Assembly (NCBI RefSeq): GCF_013393365.1
Contig: NZ_AP022321.1
Span: 395,001 to 459,000 of the forward strand
Length of the DNA: 64,000 nt
Origin: Veillonella nakazawae
Lineage (GTDB): Bacteria; Bacillota; Negativicutes; Veillonellales; Veillonellaceae
Reading direction: 5' to 3'
Below, piece after piece: positions 25,590-35,212 of this stretch. The notes under the pieces were generated by a model. That model saw only the letters and a program-made list of their open reading frames with translations. It was not told the origin of the DNA and ran no database searches. Position 1 is the first letter of the stretch, and every line of letters begins with the position of its first letter. Position numbers and translations under genes: made by a program.

Positions 25590-26637
25590 AACTAGTTTAA
25601 CCTATCGTGATGCAGGCGTTGATATCGATGCAGGTAATCGCGCAGTAGAATTGATGAAAGAATCCGTAAAACGCACCTATACACCTGGCGTTGTAGGTGA
25701 TTTAGGTGGTTTTGGGGGCCTCTATTCCTTAGCTGGTCACTCTATGTCTGACCCTATGCTCGTATCCGGTACAGATGGGGTAGGTACCAAATTACGTTTA
25801 GCTATCATGATGGATAAGCATGATACAATTGGCCAAGATTGCGTAGCCATGAGTGTTAATGATATTCTTGTGCAAGGTGCAACGCCTTTATTCTTCCTCG
25901 ATTACATTGCAGTTGGTAAACTTGATCCTGTGAAAGTAGCAGATATTGTGCGCGGTGTGGCAGAGGCTTGTGAAGAGTCCGGATGTGCTTTACTAGGCGG
26001 TGAAACTGCTGAAATGGCAGGCTTTTATGATAATGATGACTATGATGTAGCGGGCTTTGCAGTGGGGATTGTTGATCGTCCTAAATTGATTACTGGTGAA
26101 AGTATCAAAGCTGGCGACGTAATTTTAGGTCTGCCATCGTCTGGTGTACATTCTAATGGCTTCTCCTTGGTTCGTAAAATTGTATTTGACCATAAACAAT
26201 TATCTATGGATACAAAAATTCCAGAGTTTGGTAAAACCTTAGGCGAAGAATTATTGACGCCTACTCGTTTATATCCTAAAGCTGTATTGCCATTGATTGA
26301 ACAACAGCTTGTAAAAGGTATGGTTCATATTACCGGCGGTGGCTTCTATGAAAACATTCCTCGTGTATTGCCAAAAGGCGTTACTGCAGAGGTTGATGTC
26401 ACTACATGGCCACGACTACCTGTATTTACAAAACTACAAGAATGGGGCAATGTTGCCTGGCCTGAAATGTACCGTACTTTCAACATGGGCATTGGTATGA
26501 TTGTTATCGTTGATCAAAAGGATGTAGAAACGGTTAAAGAAAACCTTTCTAGTCGTGGTGAAACGGTATATGAAATTGGCTGCATTGTAAGTGGTGATGG
26601 TCCTGTTGTCCTTAAAGGGGCTGAGTTCGATGCGTAA
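25576..26637 (+). CDS. purM: Phosphoribosylformylglycinamidine cyclo-ligase (AIR synthase)
   Basis: A 353-residue enzyme that closes the imidazole ring (FGAM to AIR). GTDGVGTKLRLAIMMDKHDT, CVAMSVNDILVQGATPLFFLDY, LLGGETAEMAGFY and GLPSSGVHSNGFSLVRK are standard. The ATG lies inside the purF end (14-base overlap) after GGAAGGGG, which implies translational coupling. Confidence 0.97.
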   Translation: MCSNKTSLTYRDAGVDIDAGNRAVELMKESVKRTYTPGVVGDLGGFGGLYSLAGHSMSDPMLVSGTDGVGTKLRLAIMMDKHDTIGQDCVAMSVNDILVQGATPLFFLDYIAVGKLDPVKVADIVRGVAEACEESGCALLGGETAEMAGFYDNDDYDVAGFAVGIVDRPKLITGESIKAGDVILGLPSSGVHSNGFSLVRKIVFDHKQLSMDTKIPEFGKTLGEELLTPTRLYPKAVLPLIEQQLVKGMVHITGGGFYENIPRVLPKGVTAEVDVTTWPRLPVFTKLQEWGNVAWPEMYRTFNMGIGMIVIVDQKDVETVKENLSSRGETVYEIGCIVSGDGPVVLKGAEFDA

Positions 26638-27247
26638 TTCTAAAAAGAGATTAGCCCTCTTTGCCAGTGGTCGTGGTTCTAATGGTGAAGCACTGTATAA
26701 GGCCATGCAAGAAGGCTATATTAATGGTGAATTTGTTGTAATCATTACAGATCACGGCAATGCAGGAATTGTGGAACGTTCTAAATCTTGGAATATTCCA
26801 CTTATTGTTATGGAACGTAGCGACTATGATTCTAAAGCTAGCTTCGAACAGGCTCAACTAGATGCTTTAGAGCCTTATAAGGTTGATGGTATCGTCTTGG
26901 CAGGCTATATGCGTATTGTAGGTGCTCCTTTGATAGAGCGATATGAACATCGTATATTAAATATTCATCCTGCTCTGTTACCATCATTTCCAGGCCTTCA
27001 TGGTCATCAACAAGCCATTGACGGAGGCGTAAAAATTACAGGGTGTACGGTACACTTTGTTGATGCAGGAATGGATACGGGGCCTATCATTATGCAGAAT
27101 ACGGTTCCTCTATTACCCGATGATACAGAGGATACCTTGAGTGACAGATTATTGCCTATCGAACATAAAACGTATAAAGAGGCATTGCAACTATTTTGTG
27201 AAGATAAGCTCACCATAAAAGGGCGTGTTGTATATATTGAAGATTGA
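26630..27247 (+). CDS. purN: Glycinamide ribonucleotide formyltransferase
   Basis: A 205-residue folate-dependent enzyme that formylates GAR with 10-formyl-THF. ALFASGRGSNGEAL binds phosphate; the catalytic motif is seen as NIHPALLPSFPGLHG with the Asn and His, followed by TGCTVHFVDAGMDTGPII with the catalytic Asp. The frame is open further upstream inside purM, but the ATG at 26630 begins the conserved sequence and overlaps the purM stop by 8 bases, with AAAGGGG ahead of it. Confidence 0.96.
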   Translation: MRNSKKRLALFASGRGSNGEALYKAMQEGYINGEFVVIITDHGNAGIVERSKSWNIPLIVMERSDYDSKASFEQAQLDALEPYKVDGIVLAGYMRIVGAPLIERYEHRILNIHPALLPSFPGLHGHQQAIDGGVKITGCTVHFVDAGMDTGPIIMQNTVPLLPDDTEDTLSDRLLPIEHKTYKEALQLFCEDKLTIKGRVVYIED

Positions 27248-27271
27248 TATGTAAGCAAAGGAAGACGTTAG

Positions 27272-28801
27272 ATGATTAAAAATGCATTACTTAGTGTTTC
27301 TGATAAAACAGGTATTGTAGACTTTGCAAAGGGATTAGTTGAATTAGGTATAACCATTTATTCCACAGGTGGGACCCTTAAAGCCATAACCGATGCAGGC
27401 ATTGCAGCCAAAGCGGTTGAGACGTTGACTGGTTTTCCTGAAATGATGGACGGCCGTGTAAAGACCTTGCATCCCAAGGTTCATGGTGGTATTTTGGCAA
27501 TCCGTGATAACGGGGAACATCAAAAAGCTATGGCAGATCATGGCATTGAACCAATCGACCTTGTGGTTGTCAATCTTTATCCATTCCGTGAAACCATTGC
27601 AAAACCAAATGTATCCTTAGAGGAAGCTATTGAAAATATCGATATCGGTGGTCCTTCCATGGTGCGCTCTGCTGCGAAAAACCATGCGTATGTAGGTATC
27701 GTTGTAAATCCAAATCATTATGATGAAATCTTAGCTATGCTTAAAGAACATGGTGAATTGCCTAAAGAATATCGTTTTGGTCTTGCAAAGGAAGCCTTTG
27801 CTCATACTGCAGCTTATGATGTAGCCATTGCTAACTATATGAGTGGTGTCTTAGACGAAGGTCCTACACCACCTGAATATTTAAGTGCTTATGAAAAGGT
27901 AACTGACCTTCGGTATGGTGAAAATCCGCATCAAAAAGCGGCATTCTACAAAGAAATCGGTACGGCTCATGGCATGGGGGCCTTGAAACAACTCCATGGC
28001 AAAGAGCTTTCTTATAACAACATCGTAGATATGGAAGCGGCTTGGAATATGGTGTGGGAGTTTACCGATCCTGCAGCATGTATCATTAAGCATACAAATC
28101 CTTGTGGCGCAGCGACGGCAGCTACCTTGCATGATGCTTATATAAATGCTTACGAAGCAGACTCTGTATCCGCCTTTGGTGGTATCGTTGCTTTAAACCG
28201 TGAAGTAGATGCTGCTACTGCAGAAGAAATGAGTAAAATTTTCTTAGAAGTCATCATGGCACCTGCTTTCACAAAAGAAGCATTAGACATCCTTGAAGGA
28301 AAGAAAAATATTCGCCTCATCGAGTTATCTAAACCTGAATCTGGCCAAGTAACAGTGAAAAAGGTTTCTGGTGGTCTATTAGTGCAAACAGAAGATGATA
28401 TTCAAGAAGACCGCGCTAACTATAAAGTGGTTACAAAGGTACAGCCAACAGAGGAACAATGGAAAGCTCTTGAATTTGCTTGGAAGCTCGTAAAACACGT
28501 AAAATCCAATGCGATTTTGATTTCCAATGAAAAACGTACCCTCGGTGTTGGGGCGGGTCAAATGAACCGCGTTGGTTCTGCAAAAATTGCTCTTGAACAA
28601 GCTGGTGAAGCCGCTAAAGGGGCCGTATTAGCATCTGATGCATTTTTCCCATTTGGGGATACTGTAGAAACAGCAGTAAAACATGGTATTGCAGCCATTA
28701 TTCAACCGGGTGGCTCTATTCGAGACGAAGAATCCATCAAGGCGGCCGACGAAGCAGGCATTGCTATGGTATTTACAAGCATTCGTCACTTTAAACATTA
28801 A
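27272..28801 (+). CDS. purH: Bifunctional AICAR formyltransferase / IMP cyclohydrolase
   Basis: A 509-residue two-domain enzyme for the last two steps to IMP. Residues 1-200 are the cyclohydrolase domain (SVSDKTGIVDFAKGLVELG, STGGTLKAI, MMDGRVKTLHPKVHGGIL). The rest is the formyltransferase, with KHTNPCGAATA carrying the catalytic Lys-His pair, and the C-terminal AFFPFGDTVETAVKHGI and RDEESIKAADEAGIAMVFT. Twenty-four bases after purN, with AAAGGAAG upstream. Confidence 0.97.
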   Translation: MIKNALLSVSDKTGIVDFAKGLVELGITIYSTGGTLKAITDAGIAAKAVETLTGFPEMMDGRVKTLHPKVHGGILAIRDNGEHQKAMADHGIEPIDLVVVNLYPFRETIAKPNVSLEEAIENIDIGGPSMVRSAAKNHAYVGIVVNPNHYDEILAMLKEHGELPKEYRFGLAKEAFAHTAAYDVAIANYMSGVLDEGPTPPEYLSAYEKVTDLRYGENPHQKAAFYKEIGTAHGMGALKQLHGKELSYNNIVDMEAAWNMVWEFTDPAACIIKHTNPCGAATAATLHDAYINAYEADSVSAFGGIVALNREVDAATAEEMSKIFLEVIMAPAFTKEALDILEGKKNIRLIELSKPESGQVTVKKVSGGLLVQTEDDIQEDRANYKVVTKVQPTEEQWKALEFAWKLVKHVKSNAILISNEKRTLGVGAGQMNRVGSAKIALEQAGEAAKGAVLASDAFFPFGDTVETAVKHGIAAIIQPGGSIRDEESIKAADEAGIAMVFTSIRHFKH

Positions 28802-28932
28802 TTTGTTTAGCCTGATTGAGGGTTACAGTCGAGCACTAGCTCGTAATCATTGATGTGTAATGATGGTTATAGAGGATATAGGTGCTTACATAAATGATGT
28901 ATTGATGGCGTTTAGGCGTCGATGGAGGATTT

Positions 28933-30195
28933 ATGAAAGTATGTGTAATCGGTAGCGGCGGCCGCGAACATGCATTGGCATGGCGATTGTCCATCAGCCC
29001 TAGCGTAACAAAGGTATATGCCATTCCTGGCAGTGCGGCTATGTCAGATTGTGCAGAGCTAGTCGGTATTGATTGGCAGCAAAGCGATCATTTAATTCGT
29101 TTTTTGAAAGATAGTCACGTTGATTTAGTCGTTGTTGGTCCAGAGGCTCCTCTTGTAGCAGGACTAGCAGATGCACTCAATGCAGCTGGAATTCCTGTAT
29201 TTGGCCCATCTAAAGCAGCTGCTCAACTAGAGGGCTCAAAGGTATTTGCCAAAGACCTTATGAAAAAATATAACATACCGACTGCTGCCTATGGTGTATT
29301 CCACAAGGTGGATGAAGTAAAAGAATTTATCGGTCAAACAGGTGCTCCTATCGTGGTGAAAGCTGATGGCTTGGCGGCTGGCAAGGGCGTTGTGGTGGCT
29401 ATGACCATCGAAGAAGCAAATGTAGCTGTAGAAGACATGCTTAGTGGTAATCGTTTTGGAGAAGCTGGTAGTACCGTTGTTATCGAAGAATTCATGGAAG
29501 GTGAAGAAGCGAGTTTGCTTGCCTTTGTAGATGGCAAGACTGTAGTTCCTATGATTGCTTCCCAAGATCATAAACGCATCTTTGATGGAGATAAAGGTCC
29601 TAATACTGGTGGCATGGGTACCTATGCACCAGCGCCAGTACTTACTAATGCATTACGAGATGAGGCGATGAAGACAATTTTAGAACCTATGGTAGCTGCC
29701 ATGGAGAAAGAGGGGATGCCTTATGTGGGCTGTCTCTATGCAGGTCTTATGATTACACCTCAAGGCCCTAAGGTTGTAGAATTTAATGCCCGCTTTGGCG
29801 ATCCTGAAACACAAGTAGTATTGCCATTACTCGATAGTGACTTAGGTCAAATTATGATGGCTTGTGCCACAGGCACATTAACAGCTGATATGGTGAAATG
29901 GAAAGACTCTTCGGCGGCATGTGTTATTCTTGCCTCTAAGGGATATCCTGAAACTTCGTCTAAAGGTGATATTATTAGTGGTGATATAAAACAACATGAT
30001 ACAACCATCGTATTCCACTCTGGTACAAAACTTATTGGAGACGAATATGTCACAAATGGCGGCCGCGTTCTTGGCGTTGTAGGTCTTGGTAAAGACCTTA
30101 GAACAGCGCTCGATAGAGCTTATGGACGTATAGAACACATTGATTTTGAGGGCATGCAATATCGTACAGATATTGGGGCGAAAGCTTTCAAATAA
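28933..30195 (+). CDS. purD: Phosphoribosylamine-glycine ligase (GAR synthetase)
   Basis: A 420-residue ATP-grasp ligase. The N-terminus KVCVIGSGGREHALAWRLS, GPEAPLVAGLADAL, the ATP-grasp core IVVKADGLAAGKGVVVA, and DGDKGPNTGGMGTYAPAP are diagnostic. It is separated from purH by 131 bases with no terminator, so it is probably still in the operon. GGAGG precedes the ATG. Last gene of purE-C-F-M-N-H-D; purB and purK are not in the window. Confidence 0.97.
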   Translation: MKVCVIGSGGREHALAWRLSISPSVTKVYAIPGSAAMSDCAELVGIDWQQSDHLIRFLKDSHVDLVVVGPEAPLVAGLADALNAAGIPVFGPSKAAAQLEGSKVFAKDLMKKYNIPTAAYGVFHKVDEVKEFIGQTGAPIVVKADGLAAGKGVVVAMTIEEANVAVEDMLSGNRFGEAGSTVVIEEFMEGEEASLLAFVDGKTVVPMIASQDHKRIFDGDKGPNTGGMGTYAPAPVLTNALRDEAMKTILEPMVAAMEKEGMPYVGCLYAGLMITPQGPKVVEFNARFGDPETQVVLPLLDSDLGQIMMACATGTLTADMVKWKDSSAACVILASKGYPETSSKGDIISGDIKQHDTTIVFHSGTKLIGDEYVTNGGRVLGVVGLGKDLRTALDRAYGRIEHIDFEGMQYRTDIGAKAFK

Positions 30196-30200
30196 AGAAA

Positions 30201-30260
30201 AAGTGTTTTGAATACAGTAACAGCGTTTTAAATACAGCAAAAAAACGTTTTGAACAAAGT
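30201..30260. repeat. Three degenerate ~20-bp repeats after purD
   Basis: GTGTTTTGAATACAGTAAC, GCGTTTTAAATACAGCAA and ACGTTTTGAACAAAGTAA follow one another between the purD stop and its terminator. Non-coding, imperfect. Confidence 0.5.
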
Positions 30261-30308
30261 AAAACCTCTACACTCATGTATATTACATGTGGTGTAGAGG
30301 TTTTTATT
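30261..30308 (+). terminator. Terminator of the purine operon
   Basis: AAAACCTCTACAC pairs with GTGTAGAGGTTTT, inner ATGTA/TACAT extends the stem, then TTTATTTT. Confidence 0.9.
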
Positions 30309-30331
30309 TTCTACCTTTTAATGGTTACCTA

Positions 30332-30340
30332 TGTTATAAT
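30332..30340 (+). promoter_or_regulatory. Extended -10 promoter of the men operon
   Basis: TGTTATAAT (TG at 30332-30333, TATAAT at 30335-30340) with a poor -35. Start would be near 30347, leaving a leader of about 150 bases before menF. The same nine bases occur upstream of the deacetylase gene at 48089. Confidence 0.6.
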
Positions 30341-30346
30341 AATGTA

Positions 30347-30460
30347 GATATAAAGAGGGCCCATCGACGTGTGATGGCGTTAGGCTCATCTCAAAATTTT
30401 GAAACCTATTGATGGCGCCTAATATGTAGAAGTACATCTTCTACATATTAGGTGTTTTTA
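30347..30460 (+). ncRNA. Candidate regulatory leader of the menaquinone operon
   Basis: The leader can fold in two exclusive ways. GCCCATC (30359-30365) with GATGGC (30373-30378) forms a first hairpin. TTAGGC (30380-30385) can pair with GCCTAA (30417-30422), which would break the terminator stem that starts at 30416. If it does not, CGCCTAATATGTAGAAG (30416-30432) pairs with CTTCTACATATTAGGTG (30438-30454) over 17 bp and is followed by TTTTTA. This aptamer-plus-terminator plan suggests a riboswitch or protein-controlled attenuator. I cannot match it to a known class. Confidence 0.55.
30416..30460 (+). terminator. Terminator in the men leader
   Basis: A 17-bp stem with loop TACAT followed by TTTTTA, located 35 bases before menF and downstream of its promoter. 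It acts as an attenuator rather than an operon end. Confidence 0.8.
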
Positions 30461-30494
30461 CTATAGTCTATTTTTCGTATAGCGACATACAACT

Positions 30495-31637
30495 ATGAAA
30501 TATAACAAAGAACCGTTAAAACTGAATAGTCCGGTATCATTTTGGATGAATTTCCCCAATGAAGAACGTGTGTTTTGGGTGGATCGCCAAAGTGACCGCA
30601 TCGTTGTGGGCGCTAAACGTCTAGCGACGGTTAAAGATGATAACGATCGCCATAATTACGCTTATGTATTTTATGGGGATACTTTTTTTGATACTGTAAA
30701 AGACCCTAAATGGTCTAATATGGGCCATGAAATGATTGCTTTTACCCATTATTACATCGTAGAAAATGGAGAGTCCTTCTATCTACATGCTGGTGAAAGT
30801 GTACCTATTGAGAATTATGAGGTACCTCGAGTTCATCATAACTACAAAGAAACCAGTGATGATAAGGCGGATTGGAATCGTTTGATGAATGCTATTGCCA
30901 ATGGTATTAACAGCGGTGAGATGACTAAGGTCGTCTCCTCTCGTGAGGTCGAATTCACTAGCGAAACACCATATAATGTGGCAAGTATCTTGGCTAACTT
31001 AGTGGATAATAATCCTAATTGCTTTATCTTTGGCTATGAAAAGGATGGGCGTACCTTTGTAGGGGCATCGCCAGAAATTTTAGTCCGCCATCGCGGCAGT
31101 GAAATATTAAGCTATGCCTTAGCGGGCACTGCTCCAAAGGATGGTCCTAACGCGTGGACTAAGGAACAATTACTAACTAATAAGAAAAATCTTGTAGAAC
31201 ATAATATCGTTCGCGATCGTATCGTGAATACGATGAGACAAATTACTCCACATGTTACGGTGGGGGAAACCGGCATTATGGAGTTGTCGCACCTCTATCA
31301 TTTGCGTACCATAATTACCGCAAAGGATAGTACAAAATCTCTTGTGGATTGGGCTAAGTTATTACACCCTACACCAGCCCTTGGTGGTGAACCTCGAGAA
31401 AAGGCGCTAGCCTTATTACAAGAGTATGAATCTCATGAACGTGGCATGTACGCAGCCCCTTTTGGCTTTATGAAAGATATGGGGGACGGCATCGTTGTAG
31501 TTGCTATTCGATCTGCTCTTATCATGGATAATGTATTGTATGCCTATGCAGGATGTGGTGTTGTAGCCGATTCTGATGCGGATGAAGAATACGCTGAAAC
31601 TAATAATAAAATGCGCACCATTCTTGATGCCTTATAA
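30495..31637 (+). CDS. menF: Isochorismate synthase
   Basis: A 380-residue enzyme that turns chorismate into isochorismate, first step of menaquinone synthesis. The C-terminal chorismate-binding domain is clear: MTKVVSSREVEF, FVGASPEILVR, LSYALAGTAPKDG, MELSHLYHLRTIITA, LLHPTPALGGEPREKAL, and ERGMYAAPFGFMKDMGDG. The Ala in ERGMYAAP replaces the more common Gly. No Shine-Dalgarno sequence is visible before the ATG, unusual for this window. First of four tightly linked men genes. Confidence 0.93.
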   Translation: MKYNKEPLKLNSPVSFWMNFPNEERVFWVDRQSDRIVVGAKRLATVKDDNDRHNYAYVFYGDTFFDTVKDPKWSNMGHEMIAFTHYYIVENGESFYLHAGESVPIENYEVPRVHHNYKETSDDKADWNRLMNAIANGINSGEMTKVVSSREVEFTSETPYNVASILANLVDNNPNCFIFGYEKDGRTFVGASPEILVRHRGSEILSYALAGTAPKDGPNAWTKEQLLTNKKNLVEHNIVRDRIVNTMRQITPHVTVGETGIMELSHLYHLRTIITAKDSTKSLVDWAKLLHPTPALGGEPREKALALLQEYESHERGMYAAPFGFMKDMGDGIVVVAIRSALIMDNVLYAYAGCGVVADSDADEEYAETNNKMRTILDAL

Positions 31638-31676
31638 TTGTTTCCGTACCTTTAGGGGTGTTTGAAAGGGAATATA

Positions 31677-33362
31677 ATGAATGAATATATTGCTGCCTTG
31701 GTAGACGAGTTCTATCAACTCGGCGTCCGTCATGCGGTGTTTAGCCCTGGTTCTCGTTCTACGACGATGGCCATGCTGTTCAAGGAGCATGAAGGATTTG
31801 AAACCTATATGAATATAGATGAGCGCTCTGCTAGTTTTATGGCTCTAGGCATTGCAAAGGCACATAAGGAACCAACTATACTCGTATGTACTTCTGGTTC
31901 TGCTGTGGCTCATTATTTGCCAGCTATTTTGGAAGCTCAATATAGCGGGGTACCGCTCATTGTACTATCTGCTGATAGACCTCATACATTATTGCATGTA
32001 GGGGCTCCTCAGACTGTAGATCAGCACAAAATCTTTGGCACTGCGGTCAATTATTTTGAAGAATTAGCTGTGCCTCAAGAGGCTCATTACTATACATATC
32101 CTCGCCAAGTGGCTCGTAAATCGTATATGAAAGCGATGGATACTAAAAAAGGGCCAGTCCATATTAATGTGCCTCTCTTTGAACCATTGGTGCCAGAATT
32201 GAGCCGTAACCATTTTGAGGCTGGTCGCAGTTCCTTTAAAGTGGTTAAGCCAAACTATAGTGACATATTTGCCTGTGGTGAGGGAAATAACTTGCTTGAA
32301 AGGTATGAGCGTATCCTTATCCTAGCAGGCCCTCAAATTGATGTAGATGAGGCTGATATGATTCGTTCCTTCGGGGAGGCTTTACAAGCTCCTATTTTGG
32401 CGGATCCCCTATCTAATGTACGGGGATGCGGTACATCTAAAGTTGTGATTTCTACATATGATGCGTTGTTAGCAGGGAAAGCTCTTTGGCATGAGTTAAA
32501 ACCAGATTGTGTGATTCAGTTTGGCCAAATTGTTGTGTCAAAACGAGTGCAACAGATGATTGCTAGCTGGACTGATGTGGAGTACATCGAGGTTAACTCT
32601 ACAATGGACTCCATGAATCCTACAGGTAAAACTACGATGCATGTGCAAGCTAGTATTGATGTCTTTACCCATGTATATGGAAAAAACAATAACTCTGATA
32701 CGTACTTAAACATATGGCGACGTTTAGATCAAGCTGGTAAGAAACAACTAAGCTCGACTATCGATGAGCCTCATTGCTTTGAAGGCCGAACCATACGGGA
32801 GCTACAAAAACAGATTCCTGAAGATGGACAAATTTTTGTTGCCAATAGTATGACCATTCGGGACTTTGATTACTTCTGGTTTAGTGGGGAATCTAAGGCG
32901 GTTCTTTACGGAAATCGAGGCGTCAATGGTATTGATGGCACTATTTCTACGGCTCTAGGGCTAGCAGCAAATGGTAGACCTACATATTTAGTAACTGGGG
33001 ATTTATCCTTGTTCCATGATTTGAATGGATTGGCTGTAGCTAAAACTCATAATTTAAACTTAACCATTATTTTACATAATAATGATGGAGGCGGTATTTT
33101 TGAATACTTACCTCAAAAGGGGACAAAGCATTTTGACTATTTGTTCTCCACATCACAAGGCTTAGATTACAGTGGGGCTGCCAAACTCTATGGCTGTGGC
33201 TACACAAAAATCTCCAGCCCCGATGAGTTGAGTTCTGTATTGGCTAATGTTAGCCAAGAAACAGGCGTTCATATCATTGAAATTCCTACAAATAGGGAAT
33301 ATAGCAGAGAATTGCATAAAAAATATACGAAGGTTTCAGTTGATATGGAGGCATTACTATGA
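31677..33362 (+). CDS. menD: SEPHCHC synthase (MenD)
   Basis: A 561-residue thiamine-diphosphate enzyme that adds a 2-oxoglutarate-derived unit to isochorismate. HAVFSPGSRSTTMAMLF and DERSASFMALGIAKA are MenD signatures; LLHVGAPQTVDQHKIFG, RGVNGIDGTISTALGLA and the ThDP/Mg site GDLSLFHDLNGLAVAK followed by NNDGGGIFEYLPQK are all present. The ATG at 31677 follows AAAGGG; a TTG further upstream is not needed. It overlaps menH by 4 bases. Confidence 0.96.
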   Translation: MNEYIAALVDEFYQLGVRHAVFSPGSRSTTMAMLFKEHEGFETYMNIDERSASFMALGIAKAHKEPTILVCTSGSAVAHYLPAILEAQYSGVPLIVLSADRPHTLLHVGAPQTVDQHKIFGTAVNYFEELAVPQEAHYYTYPRQVARKSYMKAMDTKKGPVHINVPLFEPLVPELSRNHFEAGRSSFKVVKPNYSDIFACGEGNNLLERYERILILAGPQIDVDEADMIRSFGEALQAPILADPLSNVRGCGTSKVVISTYDALLAGKALWHELKPDCVIQFGQIVVSKRVQQMIASWTDVEYIEVNSTMDSMNPTGKTTMHVQASIDVFTHVYGKNNNSDTYLNIWRRLDQAGKKQLSSTIDEPHCFEGRTIRELQKQIPEDGQIFVANSMTIRDFDYFWFSGESKAVLYGNRGVNGIDGTISTALGLAANGRPTYLVTGDLSLFHDLNGLAVAKTHNLNLTIILHNNDGGGIFEYLPQKGTKHFDYLFSTSQGLDYSGAAKLYGCGYTKISSPDELSSVLANVSQETGVHIIEIPTNREYSRELHKKYTKVSVDMEALL

Positions 33363-34219
33363 GTCAGTATTTTTGCAGTATTGTAGATAATGCTTTATGC
33401 AATCCCGCGCAGCGTATGTATTTTGATTTGGGCGACTATCGCTATGGCTTGACTGTGGTAGGCGATGGGGAGCCTATCGTATGTTTTCATGGATTTTCAG
33501 AATCTAGTTATACTTGGGATTCCATTAACTTGCCAGGCTATCGTTTAATCCGTATCGATTTGATTGGTCATGGTGATTCTGATATTCCTGAAGAAGATGA
33601 GGCTTATACAATTCCTAAGATGATAGAGGATTTGCATACCGTTATTTATCATATGGTTGGTGATAGATATTACCTCATGGGCTACTCCATGGGGGCCCGC
33701 ATTGCCCTTTCCTACGCTTTGGAATATGAAAGTGAAATCAAAGGGCTCATCCTTGAAAGTGGCTCTGTAGGTATCGCCTCTGACGCTGAGCGATTAGAGC
33801 GCCGTAAGGCCGATGAAGATTTAGCGGTTCACATTGAAAATCATGATGGTGCTTGGTTTGCTACACGTTGGGCGGAGGCTCCTATTTTTGAAAGTCAAAA
33901 GCAACTTTCAGAGGGTGTAGAGGAATTAATCTATCTACGTCGTTCCAATAATAGTACGTATGCCTTAGCCTGTACCTTGCGTGGCTCAGGTCAAGGTGTC
34001 ATGCCTTATGTGGGGGATAAATTAGAAAAATTCTCTGTTGAAGGCTTATATGTGAGTGGCGCACTAGATACAAAATATACTACAATAGGAAGAGATGTAT
34101 TTGGCAAGTTGCCAAACTTTAAACATGTCATCGTCGAAGGGGCGGGGCATAATGTACATATAGAAAAACCGCAGATGTTTGAACAAGCGGTATTAGATTT
34201 TTTACACAAGAAAGGTTAA
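33359..34219 (+). CDS. menH: SHCHC synthase (MenH), alpha/beta hydrolase
   Basis: A 286-residue alpha/beta-hydrolase that eliminates pyruvate from [20 protein letters not shown] forms the oxyanion region, [14 protein letters not shown] holds the nucleophile Ser, and [11 protein letters not shown] the catalytic His. The N-terminal 25 residues are longer than in E. coli MenH. Start overlaps the menD stop (ATGA), implying coupling. The family also includes unrelated esterases, but the operon position makes MenH the best call. Confidence 0.9.
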   Translation: MSQYFCSIVDNALCNPAQRMYFDLGDYRYGLTVVGDGEPIVCFHGFSESSYTWDSINLPGYRLIRIDLIGHGDSDIPEEDEAYTIPKMIEDLHTVIYHMVGDRYYLMGYSMGARIALSYALEYESEIKGLILESGSVGIASDAERLERRKADEDLAVHIENHDGAWFATRWAEAPIFESQKQLSEGVEELIYLRRSNNSTYALACTLRGSGQGVMPYVGDKLEKFSVEGLYVSGALDTKYTTIGRDVFGKLPNFKHVIVEGAGHNVHIEKPQMFEQAVLDFLHKKG

Positions 34220-34223
34220 GTCC

Positions 34224-35066
34224 ATGAGCAAATTTGATTGGAAAGTATTGGATCGTAATTATGAAGATGTAATTTACGAAACATATAATGGCATTGCAAA
34301 GATTACTATTAATCGCCCACAGGTACGTAACGCGTTCCGTCCTAAAACTGTTATGGAGTTAATCGATGCTTTCACAGTAGCTCGTGAAGATAACGAAGTA
34401 GGCGTAATTGTATTGACTGGTGCAAACCACGGTCAAGGTGAAGATAAAGAAGCATTCTGCTCCGGTGGTGACCAAAGCGTACGCGGTCATGGTGGTTATG
34501 TAGGCGAAGATAATGTTCCTCGTTTGAACGTTCTTGATTTGCAACGTTTAATTCGCGTTATCCCAAAACCTGTTATCGCTATGGTTAATGGTTTTGCTAT
34601 TGGTGGCGGGCATGTGTTGCACATCGTATGTGACCTTACCATCGCTTCTGAAAATGCTAAATTCGGTCAAACTGGTCCTCGCGTAGGTTCCTTCGATGCT
34701 GGTTATGGTGCAGGTTACTTGGCTCGCATGATCGGTCATAAACGCGCTCGCGAAGTTTGGTTCCTTTGCCGTCAATACACAGCTGCTCAAGCCTATGAAA
34801 TGGGCATGGTTAACTGTGTTGTACCATTCGACAAATTGGAAGAAGAAACAGTTCAATGGTGTAACGAAATTCTTGAATTGTCCCCAATGGCATTGCGTAT
34901 GTTGAAAGGTGCATTCAACGCCGATACTGATGGTCTTGCAGGCTTACAACAATTTGCAGGCGACGCTACATTGATGTACTACACAATCGATGAAGCAAAA
35001 GAAGGCCGTGATGCGTTTAAAGAAAAACGTAAACCGAACTTCAAACAATTCCCTAAATTCCCTTAA
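34224..35066 (+). CDS. menB: 1,4-Dihydroxy-2-naphthoyl-CoA synthase
   Basis: A 280-residue crotonase-family enzyme that closes the second ring of the naphthoquinone. [52 protein letters not shown] and [20 protein letters not shown] are MenB signatures. GSFDAG lies where type-I MenB has a bicarbonate-site Gly (GSFDGG). Four bases after menH, with AAAGG upstream. Confidence 0.96.
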   Translation: MSKFDWKVLDRNYEDVIYETYNGIAKITINRPQVRNAFRPKTVMELIDAFTVAREDNEVGVIVLTGANHGQGEDKEAFCSGGDQSVRGHGGYVGEDNVPRLNVLDLQRLIRVIPKPVIAMVNGFAIGGGHVLHIVCDLTIASENAKFGQTGPRVGSFDAGYGAGYLARMIGHKRAREVWFLCRQYTAAQAYEMGMVNCVVPFDKLEEETVQWCNEILELSPMALRMLKGAFNADTDGLAGLQQFAGDATLMYYTIDEAKEGRDAFKEKRKPNFKQFPKFP

Positions 35067-35124
35067 TCGGAATAGATGTACTAGTTTAGTACTAGGGATG
35101 GAATGTATTGTAAAAATGACAAGT

Positions 35125-35148
35125 GCGCCTCTATATGAGGCGCCTTTC
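35125..35148 (+). terminator. Weak terminator between menB and menE
   Basis: GCGCCT (35125-35130) pairs with AGGCGC (35138-35143), then CTTTCTT. It may split the locus into menF-D-H-B and menE-C plus thioesterase, or only lower expression of the second part. Confidence 0.5.
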
Positions 35149-35212
35149 TTGTAATATCTGTGATTATTAATCATTAATCATAAGGCATTATCTTTGGATA
35201 CGAGGTGAGACG

